From: Desulfovibrio desulfuricans
Lineage (GTDB): Bacteria > Desulfobacterota > Desulfovibrionia > Desulfovibrionales > Desulfovibrionaceae
Assembly: GCA_015062205.1 (NCBI GenBank)
Contig: SUVB01000003.1
Span: forward strand, 1 to 60,186
DNA: 60,186 nt
Direction of reading: 5' to 3'
The notes below the pieces were generated by a model. It was not told the DNA's origin, did not search any database, and worked only from the letters and a program-made list of their open reading frames with translations. How positions within the stretch are numbered: position 1 is the first letter of the stretch; every line of letters starts with the position of its first letter. A program made the position numbers and the translations under genes. Shown piece after piece: positions 26,938 to 36,420 of the stretch.

Positions 26938-28685
26938 ATCCCGCGAAGACTGCGACGGCCGTGCGCGATATCCGCCTTGGACAGGATGTGCGCTTCGACG
27001 CATGGCTGTACAGCATGATGATGGACAACAACATCGCCTACCGCATGAACCCGGATATCATTGCGGGGCCGGAGCAGATGGCCTTCATGGTCAGCCTGGA
27101 AGAAAACCAGGTCTACCTGCCCTGCTCGGACGCCACCTTCGCCCTGCTGCGCGATCCCTCCAGAGCAGGGGAACAGCTTCGGCAGTACAACCGCTCCTGG
27201 CGCATCATCATGCGTCTGGTGCGCATGCTCACGCAACCCGGTCAGGAGCGCAGACGCGTGCTCCAGTTCTGCCGCTTCCGCTTCAGGCAGTCCATTGCCC
27301 AGCACACGCTCATTCCTTCGCGGCTGGTCAAGCGCATGACCAATCTGGTGCTGGCGCAGGGAAACCTGTCCGATGACCCGTGGCAGGAGCGTCGCAGGGA
27401 ATCCGCAAAGCGTCAGCTGACCCTGCTGGAGACGCCTGCCGTGCGCGAAAACCTTGAGGCCATGCCCGGCGGCGGCATGCCCGTCAGCATCCCGGCCGCA
27501 CGCCGCCGCCTTGACTATGTGGAGCTTTCGCGCCTGCTGTGCCTCTCGGCCATGTCGCGTCCCTGGCTGGCGGAAACGCCCGACGCGGCGGCCGTGCGCG
27601 ACGCCATGGACAGGGCCGTCCGCGCCTGCGCCCCCCTGCGTGACTATTTTGCCAAAAGCGCCGGGCGCGCAGCCACCATTCTTTTTCTGTGCGACGCGGA
27701 CGGCGGCGCGGTTCTGGACCTTGCCATGCTCAATCGGCTCATCGACATGGGGCACAGGGTCATTTTCGCGGCCAAGTCCGGCTTTTTTTTCTTCGCGCCC
27801 ACACTGGAAGATGTGGATACGGATCCCTCCTACGCGCCCATGCTGCGCCGGGGCGTGGTGCTGCGCGACCCGCGCATGAGCAAGAACGAGCTCCTGCGCT
27901 GCCTGCGCGAACACCGGCTTGCCGTTATCGGCGACGGCACGCGCGAGCGCCTGAACCTCTACAGGACCTCGGTGACGTTTTCCCGCGCCTGGAAGGAGGC
28001 GGATATCATCCTGGGCAAGGGCTGGCGTTCGGCCGACATACTGTTGGGCACCTCCCACGAGTTCACGCGGGACATCATCTGCTACTGGCACGACGGGGAA
28101 GACTTCCACATCCGGCTGCGGCCGCATGCCGCCGCCGTGCGCAAGTTCAGCGAGGCGGATATCACCGCCCGGGCCGCGACGATCATTGCCGGGATGCGCG
28201 AGGCGCACGCCCGGGGCCGCACGGTCATGTTCTACAGCTGCGTCATCGGCAGCATCCCCGGCGAGACAAAGACCGCCATTGCCCTGGTGACGGCCTTTGT
28301 GGACAATTTGCGCAAAAAAATGGATAATGTGCTGATTATCAACCCCGCAGAGCACTTTATTGAAGGCATGGACGGCGACGACCTCATGTACATGTGGGAG
28401 AAGGTGCAGCGCAGCGGGCAGATTGACGTCTGGCGCTTCCAGACAGTTGAGGACATTGAGGAAAGTTTCGCCCTGCTGGGGCGCAAGGTGCCGCCGCAGT
28501 GGTCCGGGAAGGATTCCACCTTCTCCACGGGCTGCACCAAGGAAATGCGCATCGCCCTTGATGTGCAGACCCAAAACAGGGAAATGCAGATCATCGGCCC
28601 TGACCCGCAGCGCTTCCTGCGCAGGGGCGAGTACGGGGTCGGCAAGTATTTTGACGCCGGCATTCAGCACGGCTCGCGCCGTTAG
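26934..28685 (+). CDS. DUF89/ARMT1-like domain protein of unknown function
   Basis: A 583-residue protein starting at ATG 26934 with GGAGG upstream, overlapping the nadK stop (ATGA). I do not recognise the N-terminal 200 residues. Residues about 240-400 (ATILFLCDADGGAVLDLAM, VIFAAKSG, APTLEDVD, ILGKGWRSADILLG) recall the DUF89/ARMT1 metal-dependent phosphatase fold, where a DN or DA pair after the strand binds metal. The final 180 residues (MFYSCVIGSIPGETKTAIAL, NVLIINPAEHFIEGMDGDD) look like a separate nucleotide-binding-type domain. No function can be stated. It is translationally coupled to nadK. Confidence 0.5.
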   Translation: MNPAKTATAVRDIRLGQDVRFDAWLYSMMMDNNIAYRMNPDIIAGPEQMAFMVSLEENQVYLPCSDATFALLRDPSRAGEQLRQYNRSWRIIMRLVRMLTQPGQERRRVLQFCRFRFRQSIAQHTLIPSRLVKRMTNLVLAQGNLSDDPWQERRRESAKRQLTLLETPAVRENLEAMPGGGMPVSIPAARRRLDYVELSRLLCLSAMSRPWLAETPDAAAVRDAMDRAVRACAPLRDYFAKSAGRAATILFLCDADGGAVLDLAMLNRLIDMGHRVIFAAKSGFFFFAPTLEDVDTDPSYAPMLRRGVVLRDPRMSKNELLRCLREHRLAVIGDGTRERLNLYRTSVTFSRAWKEADIILGKGWRSADILLGTSHEFTRDIICYWHDGEDFHIRLRPHAAAVRKFSEADITARAATIIAGMREAHARGRTVMFYSCVIGSIPGETKTAIALVTAFVDNLRKKMDNVLIINPAEHFIEGMDGDDLMYMWEKVQRSGQIDVWRFQTVEDIEESFALLGRKVPPQWSGKDSTFSTGCTKEMRIALDVQTQNREMQIIGPDPQRFLRRGEYGVGKYFDAGIQHGSRR

Positions 28686-28772
28686 CGGGCGGCCTCGCCG
28701 CATTCTGCCGCGCAGGGGGCGCAGAATGCAGGGGCCGCCCCGGCGTCGCGCAATCGGAGGAGTATCTGAATC

Positions 28773-30206
28773 ATGCCCGCCTATGAAGCCGTCATCGGCC
28801 TAGAAGTTCACGTGCAGCTGGCCACGGCCTCCAAGCTGTTCTGTTCCTGCCCCACCACGTTCGGACGGCCCGCCAACACCAACGTGTGCGAAGTCTGCTC
28901 CGGCATGCCCGGCGCGCTGCCCGTGCCCAACCGCCAGGCCGTGCACTACGCGGCCCTGGTGGGGCTGGCTACCAACTGCCGCATCAACACGCGCTCCGTT
29001 TTTGCCCGCAAGAACTACTTTTATCCCGACCTGCCCGCAGGCTACCAGATCTCGCAGTTTGACCTGCCCATCTGCGAACACGGCTTCCTTGAGATATCTG
29101 TGGACGGCGCGCCGAAACAGATCGGCATCACCCGCATTCATATGGAAAATGACGCGGGCAAGAATATCCACGCCCAGGGTGAGAACCTGAGCTATGTGGA
29201 CCTCAATCGCGCAGGCACGCCGCTGGTGGAGATCGTTTCCGAGCCGGACATGCGCTCCGCCGCCGAGGCCGTGGCCTATCTCAGGGCCCTCTACGGCATC
29301 GTGACCTACCTTGGCGTGTGCGACGGCAACATGGAGGAGGGCAGCTTCCGCTGCGACGCCAACGTCTCCATCCGTCCTGTGGGTGCGACGGCCTTCGGCA
29401 CGCGCACGGAGCTGAAGAACGTCAATTCCTTCCGCAACGTGCAGCGCGCCATCGAATACGAGATCGCCCGCCAGCAGGATGTGCTGGAGGACGGCGAGGC
29501 CGTGGTGCAGGAGACGCGCCTCTATGACGCCGTAAAAAACGTCACGGCCTCCATGCGCAGCAAGGAGGAGGCCCACGATTACCGCTACTTCCCCGATCCG
29601 GACCTTCTGCCCGTGGAAATTTCCGGGGAGGAGCTGGCCCGCTGGCGCGCCGAACTGCCGGAACTGCCCCGCGCCCGCGCCGCGCGCTTTGCGGCCATGA
29701 CCGGCCTGCCCGAGGCCGAGGTGGAAGTGCTGGTGCAGAGCCGTGCTCTGGCGGACTTTTTTGAATCCGCCGCCGCCGGGGCCGACCCCAAAAAAGTCGC
29801 CAACGTGGTGCTGGGGCCGCTGCTGCGCGAGTGCAACGCCCGTAATGTAAGCCCTGCCGATCCCGCGCAGTGGGCCATGAAGCCGGAGGCCGTGGCCGAG
29901 CTGGTGAAACTGGTGGACGGCGGAACCATCAGCGCCAAGATCGCTAACGACATCTTCAGCGACCTTTTCGAGAAAGGCGTCATGCCCGGGGCCTATGTGA
30001 AGGAAAAAGGGCTCGTGCAGATTTCCGACGCGTCCGCGCTGGAGGCCGCCGTGGACGAGGTGCTGGCGGCCAACCCGGACGAGGTGGCGGCCTATCGCGG
30101 CGGCAAGACCAAACTCATGAGCTTTTTTGTGGGGCAGGTCATGCGCGCCACAAGGGGCAAGGCCAATCCGGCCCTGGTCAACAGGCTGCTTTCTGAAAAA
30201 TTGTAG
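28773..30206 (+). CDS. gatB: Asp/Glu-tRNA amidotransferase subunit B
   Basis: A 477-residue subunit of GatCAB, which amidates misacylated Glu-tRNA(Gln) and Asp-tRNA(Asn). The start [13 protein letters not shown], the zinc site CSCPTTFG and [29 protein letters not shown], and [17 protein letters not shown] are all family hallmarks. The C-terminal YqeY-like domain ends in [17 protein letters not shown]. Length is normal. GGAGGAG precedes the ATG by 10 nt. Confidence 0.98.
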   Translation: MPAYEAVIGLEVHVQLATASKLFCSCPTTFGRPANTNVCEVCSGMPGALPVPNRQAVHYAALVGLATNCRINTRSVFARKNYFYPDLPAGYQISQFDLPICEHGFLEISVDGAPKQIGITRIHMENDAGKNIHAQGENLSYVDLNRAGTPLVEIVSEPDMRSAAEAVAYLRALYGIVTYLGVCDGNMEEGSFRCDANVSIRPVGATAFGTRTELKNVNSFRNVQRAIEYEIARQQDVLEDGEAVVQETRLYDAVKNVTASMRSKEEAHDYRYFPDPDLLPVEISGEELARWRAELPELPRARAARFAAMTGLPEAEVEVLVQSRALADFFESAAAGADPKKVANVVLGPLLRECNARNVSPADPAQWAMKPEAVAELVKLVDGGTISAKIANDIFSDLFEKGVMPGAYVKEKGLVQISDASALEAAVDEVLAANPDEVAAYRGGKTKLMSFFVGQVMRATRGKANPALVNRLLSEKL

Positions 30207-30318
30207 GCGCTGCGCGCCGTCACAGCGCCTGCATTGCCGCACAGGGCGGCGCGTCGCGGCTGCCCGCGCCTGATGCCGGAAGGGCGCGGGCGTTCCCCGG
30301 ACGGCCTGCAGGCCCGCC

Positions 30319-31272
30319 CTACACGCTCAGGTTCAGGCCGGAGAGGATGGAAAGGCCGTCGTTGCTGTAGCTGCCGAACGAGGCATTGCCATTGCCCGTG
30401 CCCGCCCACCAGGACGCCAGCGATTCTATTTCAATGCGCCGGCGCATTTCGGAAGGTGATATCTGCATGGCCTTGCGGGCGTCGTCCAGGCCGGAAAGCG
30501 CCTCGATCTGCCGGAACTTCTTGACCAACTCGGGATTGCCGTCAAAAAATCTCTGCACGGCGGCCTTGACGGCCGGGTCCGCGCTCTCGATGGTCACGCC
30601 GCCGTCGGCGTTGACCTTGAGGGTGAAGGCGGCGTCTTCCGCCACGGCCAGGCTGCCCAGCCCGTCATGAATGGCCTTTCCCGCGGCGCTGCCGTCAAGC
30701 GCTCCCTGCACGGCGGCCAAATCCTCCGTATCAGGGGATTCCGCGCCCGTGACCTTCAGCTTTCCGGCATGGTCCAGCGTCATGACCACGGGCGCATCCG
30801 CTGCCGCGCCCGCTGCGTCGAGCCTGGCGCGCAGATCCTTGCCCAGCCGGGCATTGGCGTTGAGCCATGCCTGCGCGCCGGCCACATCGCCGCTGTCTGC
30901 GCCCGAAGCTGTCAGCGCGCCGTCGGCGGACAGCGTGAACGTGAGCGCTGTCGGGTCGCTCACGCCCAGCCCGCCAAGCCCTTCCCTGACCGCGTTGTTG
31001 AATTCCGTACTGAGCTGCTCGCGGTACTTGCCTATCTGACTGAAGGTGACGCGGCTGTCGTTTTCCAGCCCCATGGCGTTCATGGCGTATCGTGTCAACT
31101 CCACCATGCCGGAAAGCTGCGCGGACATGTTGCCGTAGCCGCCGAGCAGGCTTCCCGTTTTGGCGGCGCGGGCAGAAGAGCCGGAGGAGCCCGAGGCCCG
31201 CGCCTGCAGTTTCTGGTTCTGCCACTGAAACAATGCGCCGGCGCTGTCGCCGCTGATTCCTGATACGCTCAT
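30319..31272 (-). CDS. hypothetical protein, Ala/Gly-rich
   Basis: A 317-residue protein, start ATG 31272 (MSVSGISGDSAGALFQWQ); the 21-codon upstream extension is unlikely. It has no signal peptide or membrane segment. Ser/Gly-rich N-terminus; the region TGSLLGGYGNMSAQLSGMV then LENDSRVTFSQIGKYREQLS. Two similar blocks (ALTFTLSADGALTASGADSG and AAFTLKVNADGGVTIESADP) repeat a beta-strand pattern about 140 residues apart. The N-terminal style recalls flagellar or secreted structural proteins, but I cannot name a family. Confidence 0.7.
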   Translation of the reverse strand: MSVSGISGDSAGALFQWQNQKLQARASGSSGSSARAAKTGSLLGGYGNMSAQLSGMVELTRYAMNAMGLENDSRVTFSQIGKYREQLSTEFNNAVREGLGGLGVSDPTALTFTLSADGALTASGADSGDVAGAQAWLNANARLGKDLRARLDAAGAAADAPVVMTLDHAGKLKVTGAESPDTEDLAAVQGALDGSAAGKAIHDGLGSLAVAEDAAFTLKVNADGGVTIESADPAVKAAVQRFFDGNPELVKKFRQIEALSGLDDARKAMQISPSEMRRRIEIESLASWWAGTGNGNASFGSYSNDGLSILSGLNLSV

Positions 31273-31452
31273 GCCGTGCCCCCGGCAGGTTCTGCCGCCT
31301 GCGGATAAAAATTGTCTGCACACGGGATATAGCAAAATTCAGGCCAATATCGCAGCACTATGTCAACATCGCGAAAACGCGCGCATGCCGCTGCAGAAAT
31401 GCGGTATCCGCAAGCGTGGACAGGCGGCATGAAATAGGCTAGAGAACACGCT

Positions 31453-32451
31453 ATGGCAGTACCCACTTCCATGTTTGAAACTGTCGCTTTTGACGATCCC
31501 GCCCTGGCCAACCAGCTTTTCGGGCCCCGCAACGCGCATCTTGAGTTGTTGGCCGCCGCCAGCGGCGCGGGCATTGACAGTCGCGGGGCAAGCATTGTCA
31601 TTTCGAGTTCCGACGCCCAGGTCCGGCAGACCCTGTGCAATGTCTTCATGCAGCTCTATGATCTGCTGCGCGGCGGGCTTTCCCTGAGCCGGCAGGATAT
31701 CGCCCGCTCCTATGAAATGCTGCGCCTCGACCCCGGCCTGAACCTGGCGTCCGTCTTCAGGGACGCCGTCTTTGTCAACACCCCGCGAAAATCTGTCGCG
31801 GCCCGCAATGTGGCGCAGCGCGCCTATCTTGATCTGCTGCGTCGCCATGAACTGGTGTTCGCCGTGGGCCCGGCGGGCACGGGCAAGACGTATCTGGCTG
31901 TTGCCATGGCGCTTTCCATGCTGCAGCAGCACCGGGTCAAGCGTATTGTGCTCACGCGGCCTGCAGTGGAGGCCGGGGAGCGGCTCGGCTTTCTGCCCGG
32001 GGATCTGGCCGAAAAGGTCAATCCCTATCTGCGTCCGCTGTATGACGCCCTGCACGACATGATGCCCCAGCCCAAGGTGGCCTCCATGCTGGAAACGGGC
32101 GCCATTGAAGTGGCCCCGTTGGCCTTCATGCGCGGCCGCACCCTCAACGACGCCTTCATTATTCTGGATGAGGCGCAGAACACCACACAGGAACAGATGA
32201 AAATGTTTCTCACGCGCATGGGCTTCGGCTCGCGCATGGTGGTGACGGGAGACACTTCGCAGATAGACCTCCCCGTGCAGCCCGGCGGGCTGAAGCCGCG
32301 CTCCGGGCTCATTCACGCGCTGCACATCCTCGCGGACGTTCCCGGCTTGGCCGTGCACCGCTTCACCAAGGCGGACGTCGTGCGCCATCCATTGGTGGGA
32401 GCCATTGTAACAGCTTATGATCACGCAGAAAAAAACGACACGGCCCACTAG
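31453..32451 (+). CDS. phoH: PhoH-family ATPase
   Basis: A 332-residue P-loop protein: Walker A GPAGTGKTYLAVAMA at about residues 139-153, RIVLTRPAVEAGERLGFLPG, Walker B AFIILDEAQNTT, and the sensor VVTGDTSQIDLP. This is the PhoH/YbeZ family, an RNA-associated ATPase whose gene clusters with ybeY. Here it is followed by the 7TM-HD gene (overlap of 35 nt) and ybeY, the common bacterial order for ribosome and RNA quality control. Confidence 0.95.
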   Translation: MAVPTSMFETVAFDDPALANQLFGPRNAHLELLAAASGAGIDSRGASIVISSSDAQVRQTLCNVFMQLYDLLRGGLSLSRQDIARSYEMLRLDPGLNLASVFRDAVFVNTPRKSVAARNVAQRAYLDLLRRHELVFAVGPAGTGKTYLAVAMALSMLQQHRVKRIVLTRPAVEAGERLGFLPGDLAEKVNPYLRPLYDALHDMMPQPKVASMLETGAIEVAPLAFMRGRTLNDAFIILDEAQNTTQEQMKMFLTRMGFGSRMVVTGDTSQIDLPVQPGGLKPRSGLIHALHILADVPGLAVHRFTKADVVRHPLVGAIVTAYDHAEKNDTAH

Positions 32452-34807
32452 CTTCACGGCCATTGTCCGGCTGCTGCACAGCCGGCATAAGTGCGGCTGG
32501 GGGCTTGCGGCCCTTGTGGGCACGCTTCTGGCCCTGAGCCTGCTGGCCGCGACGAATTTCGAGGTCGTGCCCCGCCTCTATGTGGCCGGGCAGGTGGCGG
32601 ATGCCGACGTCATTGCCGACCGTGACATTCTGGTGGAAGACGCGCAGGCCACCAAGGCCCGACGCAAGCAGGTGCTGCAGATGCAGCCGCCCGTCTATGA
32701 CCTGAGCCTTGAACCGTACACGGCCTTCCAGAACCGCATTGTGGAGGTGCTGCGCGCTGTCGCCGGCGGCGGCCGGCCGGGACAGGAAGGCCCCCTGAAC
32801 CGTCTGGCCGAAGAACTGACGCCGGCCGTGGCCTCTGAAATTCTGCCGGAGTTGGCCCTGCCCGAAGTGCAGGCCTATTTGTTGAAAGTGCTCATGCCGC
32901 AGATACGCGACCGCATGACCGAGGGGCTGGTGGGCGACATTCGTTCCGCGCGGGTGGGGCGCAGCGGCGTCATCGTGCGCAACCTTGATTCCGGCACGGA
33001 GATCTTGCGCCCGGATGTGGTCAATCTGCCTGACGTGCAGTCCTATCTGGCCGAAATTGCCGCGCACATTCGCCAAGCCCCGACGCTGAACGCGCAGTCG
33101 CGCCGGGCCATCAACATTCTGCTTTCCGCCACCATGCCCGCCTCGCTGACGCTGAATCGGGAGGCCACCCAGAAGCGCGGCAATGCCGTCATGGAACTGG
33201 TTGACCCCGTCTATTACCAGATCCAGAAGGGTGAGCTTCTGCTGCGCAGGGGCGAGAAGGTCAGCCGCGAGCAGCAGATCAAGCTGCAGACCCTCTACAA
33301 ATCCGCATCCGACCCCCTGCGCTGGGAGGTGGCGCTTGGGGCTTTCCTTTTCTCGCTGCTGCTCTCCATCGGCTTTTTCATCGCGCCCAGCGGCAAACCC
33401 GGAACGCCCCTAACGTGCAAGGACACGCTGCTCATTTCCCTGCTGCTTCTGGTGTTCGGGGCCGGGGCCAAGGGCGTGTACGTGCTCGGCCTGCGTCTGG
33501 ACAGCCTGCCGCTGCTCAACGCGCTGGCGCTGGGGTACCCCGTGGCCGGGGCCGTCGGGCTGGTGGCCATGGTTTTTGCCGCGCGGCGTTACTGCACCAT
33601 GGGCCTGCTGCTCGCGCTGTTCACCACGCTGATGTTTCAGGCATCTCTGCCGCTCTTTCTCTATCTCTTCCTCGGCGGCATGCTGACCACATTGCTTGTG
33701 ACCAGCGCCCAGAACCGGCAGGACGTGGTCTGGAGCCTGCTGCCCCTGACCTTCGGGCAGGTGCTGATCTGGCTCGGCGTGACGCTCATGGCCCAGACCT
33801 CCCTTGAGGCCATGCCCATGCAACTGGCGGCCGTGGCCGTCAACGGCCTGCTTTCGCTCATTCTGCTCTTTGCCGTCAGCCCGGCGCTCGAATTGAGTTT
33901 CGGCTACAGCACGCGCTTCCGCCTCATGGAGCTCATGAGCCTTGAGCAGCCCCTCATGCAGGAACTCATGGTCACTGCGCCCGGCACATACCATCATTCC
34001 CTTGTCGTGGCCAATATGGTGGAGGCCGGGGCCAAGGCCATCGGCGCCAACAGCCTGCTCTGCAAGGTCGCCGCCCTGTATCACGACGTCGGCAAGCTCT
34101 CCTATCCCGAATACTTCATTGAAAATCAGTTCGGCGGTCCCAACAAGCACGATAAGCTCGCGCCGTCCATGAGCGCGCTCATCCTGCTCTCGCACGTCAA
34201 AAAGGGCACCGAACTGGCGGAGCGCTACAACCTGGGGCAGGATATCGCGGACATTATCAACCAGCATCACGGCACGCGGATCATCCGCTTTTTTTACCAG
34301 AAAGCGCTGAACCTGGGCGAAAAGCCGCGCGAATCCGACTTCAGCTACGCCGGGCCGCGCCCTCAGACCAAGGAGGCCGCCATCCTCATGCTGGCCGATT
34401 CGGTGGAGGCCTCCAGCCGTACGCTGAGCGATCCCACGCCCGCGCGCATCAAGACGCACATCGACACCATCATCAAGGGCATTTTTTCCGAGGGGCAGCT
34501 GGATGAATCGGAATTGACGTTCAAGGATCTGCATTTCCTGAGCGAAAACTTCCAGCGCATTCTCACGGGCATCTTCCACCAGCGCATTGCCTATCCGGAG
34601 GCGAAGCTGTCCGACGCGGCCCGGAACGAGGCCAGAGCTGCCGGTAAAAATGCCGCGCCCCAGGCCGCACAGGCGGCCGTGGCCCTGCCCGCCGCCTCCG
34701 GGCGCGACAGGCTCCCGACGGGCAGCGGCAAGCCCGCTGCCGCGCAGTCCCGGAATGCGGTTCCCCGCCCCGGCGGCGCGCCCGGCAGAGAAGAGCGGAA
34801 CGCATGA
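32417..34807 (+). CDS. 7TM-HD family phosphohydrolase, PgpH-like
   Basis: A 796-residue membrane protein. One N-terminal membrane segment (about 27-45) is followed by an extracellular domain (about 50-290), a run of six or seven membrane segments (about 295-490), and a cytoplasmic HD domain: TYHHSLVVANMVEAG, AALYHDVGKLSYPEYF, and INQHHGTRIIRFFY. The family includes PgpH, a cyclic-di-AMP phosphodiesterase; that substrate is inference here. The C-terminal tail of about 60 residues is low complexity (Ala/Arg/Pro). It overlaps phoH at the front and ybeY by 4 nt at the back. Confidence 0.9.
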   Translation: MITQKKTTRPTSFTAIVRLLHSRHKCGWGLAALVGTLLALSLLAATNFEVVPRLYVAGQVADADVIADRDILVEDAQATKARRKQVLQMQPPVYDLSLEPYTAFQNRIVEVLRAVAGGGRPGQEGPLNRLAEELTPAVASEILPELALPEVQAYLLKVLMPQIRDRMTEGLVGDIRSARVGRSGVIVRNLDSGTEILRPDVVNLPDVQSYLAEIAAHIRQAPTLNAQSRRAINILLSATMPASLTLNREATQKRGNAVMELVDPVYYQIQKGELLLRRGEKVSREQQIKLQTLYKSASDPLRWEVALGAFLFSLLLSIGFFIAPSGKPGTPLTCKDTLLISLLLLVFGAGAKGVYVLGLRLDSLPLLNALALGYPVAGAVGLVAMVFAARRYCTMGLLLALFTTLMFQASLPLFLYLFLGGMLTTLLVTSAQNRQDVVWSLLPLTFGQVLIWLGVTLMAQTSLEAMPMQLAAVAVNGLLSLILLFAVSPALELSFGYSTRFRLMELMSLEQPLMQELMVTAPGTYHHSLVVANMVEAGAKAIGANSLLCKVAALYHDVGKLSYPEYFIENQFGGPNKHDKLAPSMSALILLSHVKKGTELAERYNLGQDIADIINQHHGTRIIRFFYQKALNLGEKPRESDFSYAGPRPQTKEAAILMLADSVEASSRTLSDPTPARIKTHIDTIIKGIFSEGQLDESELTFKDLHFLSENFQRILTGIFHQRIAYPEAKLSDAARNEARAAGKNAAPQAAQAAVALPAASGRDRLPTGSGKPAAAQSRNAVPRPGGAPGREERNA

Positions 34808-35271
34808 GCGTGACGACGAAACGGGCAGACAGGCCGGGCGGCCCCGTGCGCATCTGCTGCCGCCACCCGGGGACGGCGTGGCTGTCGCCGCTGGACAGGC
34901 GCGAACTGCGGGCGGCCCTGACGGCCATGCTGGCGGCGGCCTCCGACTGCGGCGCGCCTGAGCCGCCGGTGGCGGTGGAACTGCTGCTTCTGGATGATGC
35001 GCGCATATGCAGGGCCAACAGGCGGTATATGGGCTGCGAAGGCCCCACCAATGTGCTTTCCTTCCCCGGCGGACCGGACGGCCCCGGCGCGCTGCTGCTC
35101 TCGCTGGACGCCCTGCGCCGTGAATGCCTTCTGTACGGGCAGGATGCGCGCGAACATCTTTTGCGCCTGTTGTCCCACGGCATGGGCCATCTGTGCGGGC
35201 TGGACCACGGTCCGGACATGGACGCGCTGTGCGCGCGCCTTTTGGGGGCCGCCGTCGCGGCATTGGCCTAG
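34804..35271 (+). CDS. ybeY: rRNA maturation endonuclease YbeY
   Basis: A 155-residue metalloprotein needed for 16S rRNA 3' processing and ribosome quality control. The zinc site HGMGHLCGLDH (His-x3-His-x5-His) is intact near residues 123-133, and NRRYMGCEGPTNVLSFP is the second family motif. ATGA overlap with the HD gene upstream. The order phoH-HD-ybeY supports the call. Confidence 0.95.
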   Translation: MSVTTKRADRPGGPVRICCRHPGTAWLSPLDRRELRAALTAMLAAASDCGAPEPPVAVELLLLDDARICRANRRYMGCEGPTNVLSFPGGPDGPGALLLSLDALRRECLLYGQDAREHLLRLLSHGMGHLCGLDHGPDMDALCARLLGAAVAALA

Positions 35272-35304
35272 CCTCTTTTCGTGCGGATTCGCCCGGAGAA
35301 GCGC

Positions 35305-36420
35305 TTACGGGCCGGTCGTGCGCGCATGGTCCGCAAGGGCGGCGCACTGCAGTTCGCGCAGCCTGCGGGCGGATTGCTCCCCCCGGTCGCGCCAGGCCTG
35401 GGGCAGCGTCACCTTGCGGATGACTGCAAGTTCCTCCAGCGCCGTCGCGCTGACGGAGGATGCGCTGTCGGCATCGGCCAGCTTCCAGAACGGCTCGCTC
35501 AGCCCTGTGCAGTGCACGCGCCAGAGCAGGTCGCGCCGGGTGCCGACGCGCAGTTTTTTGTACATGCCGGCCTTCATGTGCGCCTCGGCGGCCAGTACGC
35601 CCGCCCCGGCCAGGGCAGTGGGCAGGCGCAGGCGGCTGACCAGCCTGTTCGCGAGGGGCGCGCCCGTCTTTTCGTGCCCGTAGTGGTGCGGCAGCAGGGC
35701 GGGGTCGGTCAAAATCTTGCCGAGGTCGTGGCACAGTGCCATCCAGACGGCCACGTCATCGCCCGCCAGCTCGTCCATGAGCCTGAGGCTGTGCCCGAAC
35801 ACGCTGTTTTTGTGCCAACGCGCCGGACCGGCGGGAACGTGCCGTGCGCGCTCCAGCTCCACAAACCACGGCTCAAGGCAGTTGCCCTGGCCCAGCACGC
35901 GGAAAAATCGGCCCGGCGCAGGCGAGGGCAGGGCCTTGAGCAGTTCGCGGCCCACCCTTTCCGGGGGCAGCGCGCCGAGCGCCTTCCTTCCGACGGCGCG
36001 CATCTGTTCAAAGGCCGAGCGGTGGATGCGCCAGTCCGGCCGGAGCGCGGCAAAGCGGGCCAGCCGGAAAACGCGCGCAGGATCATCCATGAAGGAGGAA
36101 GGGGAGGCCGGGCGCAGCATGTTGTTGCGCAAGTCCTCAACCGCCCGGGGGTGCATGTGCAGCTTTCCGTCGCTGCCGAGAGCCATGGCGTTGACCGTCA
36201 GGTCCCGCGCCTGCAGGTCCGCCGGTATGCTGCCGCCGCGCAGCGGCATGCACTCGCGCCCCCGCCACAGGCAGACGCTGACGCTCTTGCCCACGCGCAC
36301 TGCCTCCGGGTGCGCGGCTAGAAAGGCTTCCGCACTGCCGGAAAAGGCGTAATCCAGTTCGACGGGCATGCGGCCGAGCAGAAGATCGCGCAGCGCGCCG
36401 CCCACGAGGTACACTTCCAT
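35305..36420 (-). CDS. tRNA nucleotidyltransferase (CCA-adding type) with HD-like domain
   Basis: A 371-residue enzyme; I place the start at ATG 36420 (MEVYLVGGALRDLLLGR), where the class II nucleotidyltransferase fold begins; an upstream extension of the frame is a shadow of birA. Seen: GGALRDLLLG, VELDYAFSG (usual DxD; here Glu-Leu-Asp-Tyr), ARDLTVNAMAL, and RVFRLARFAAL. A C-terminal HD-type region MALCHDLGKI follows. The usual catalytic LDxxxxT form of DxD is VELDYAF, so one carboxylate is shifted. It probably repairs or adds the tRNA CCA end. Its start codon overlaps that of birA on the other strand. Confidence 0.85.
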   Translation of the reverse strand: MEVYLVGGALRDLLLGRMPVELDYAFSGSAEAFLAAHPEAVRVGKSVSVCLWRGRECMPLRGGSIPADLQARDLTVNAMALGSDGKLHMHPRAVEDLRNNMLRPASPSSFMDDPARVFRLARFAALRPDWRIHRSAFEQMRAVGRKALGALPPERVGRELLKALPSPAPGRFFRVLGQGNCLEPWFVELERARHVPAGPARWHKNSVFGHSLRLMDELAGDDVAVWMALCHDLGKILTDPALLPHHYGHEKTGAPLANRLVSRLRLPTALAGAGVLAAEAHMKAGMYKKLRVGTRRDLLWRVHCTGLSEPFWKLADADSASSVSATALEELAVIRKVTLPQAWRDRGEQSARRLRELQCAALADHARTTGP

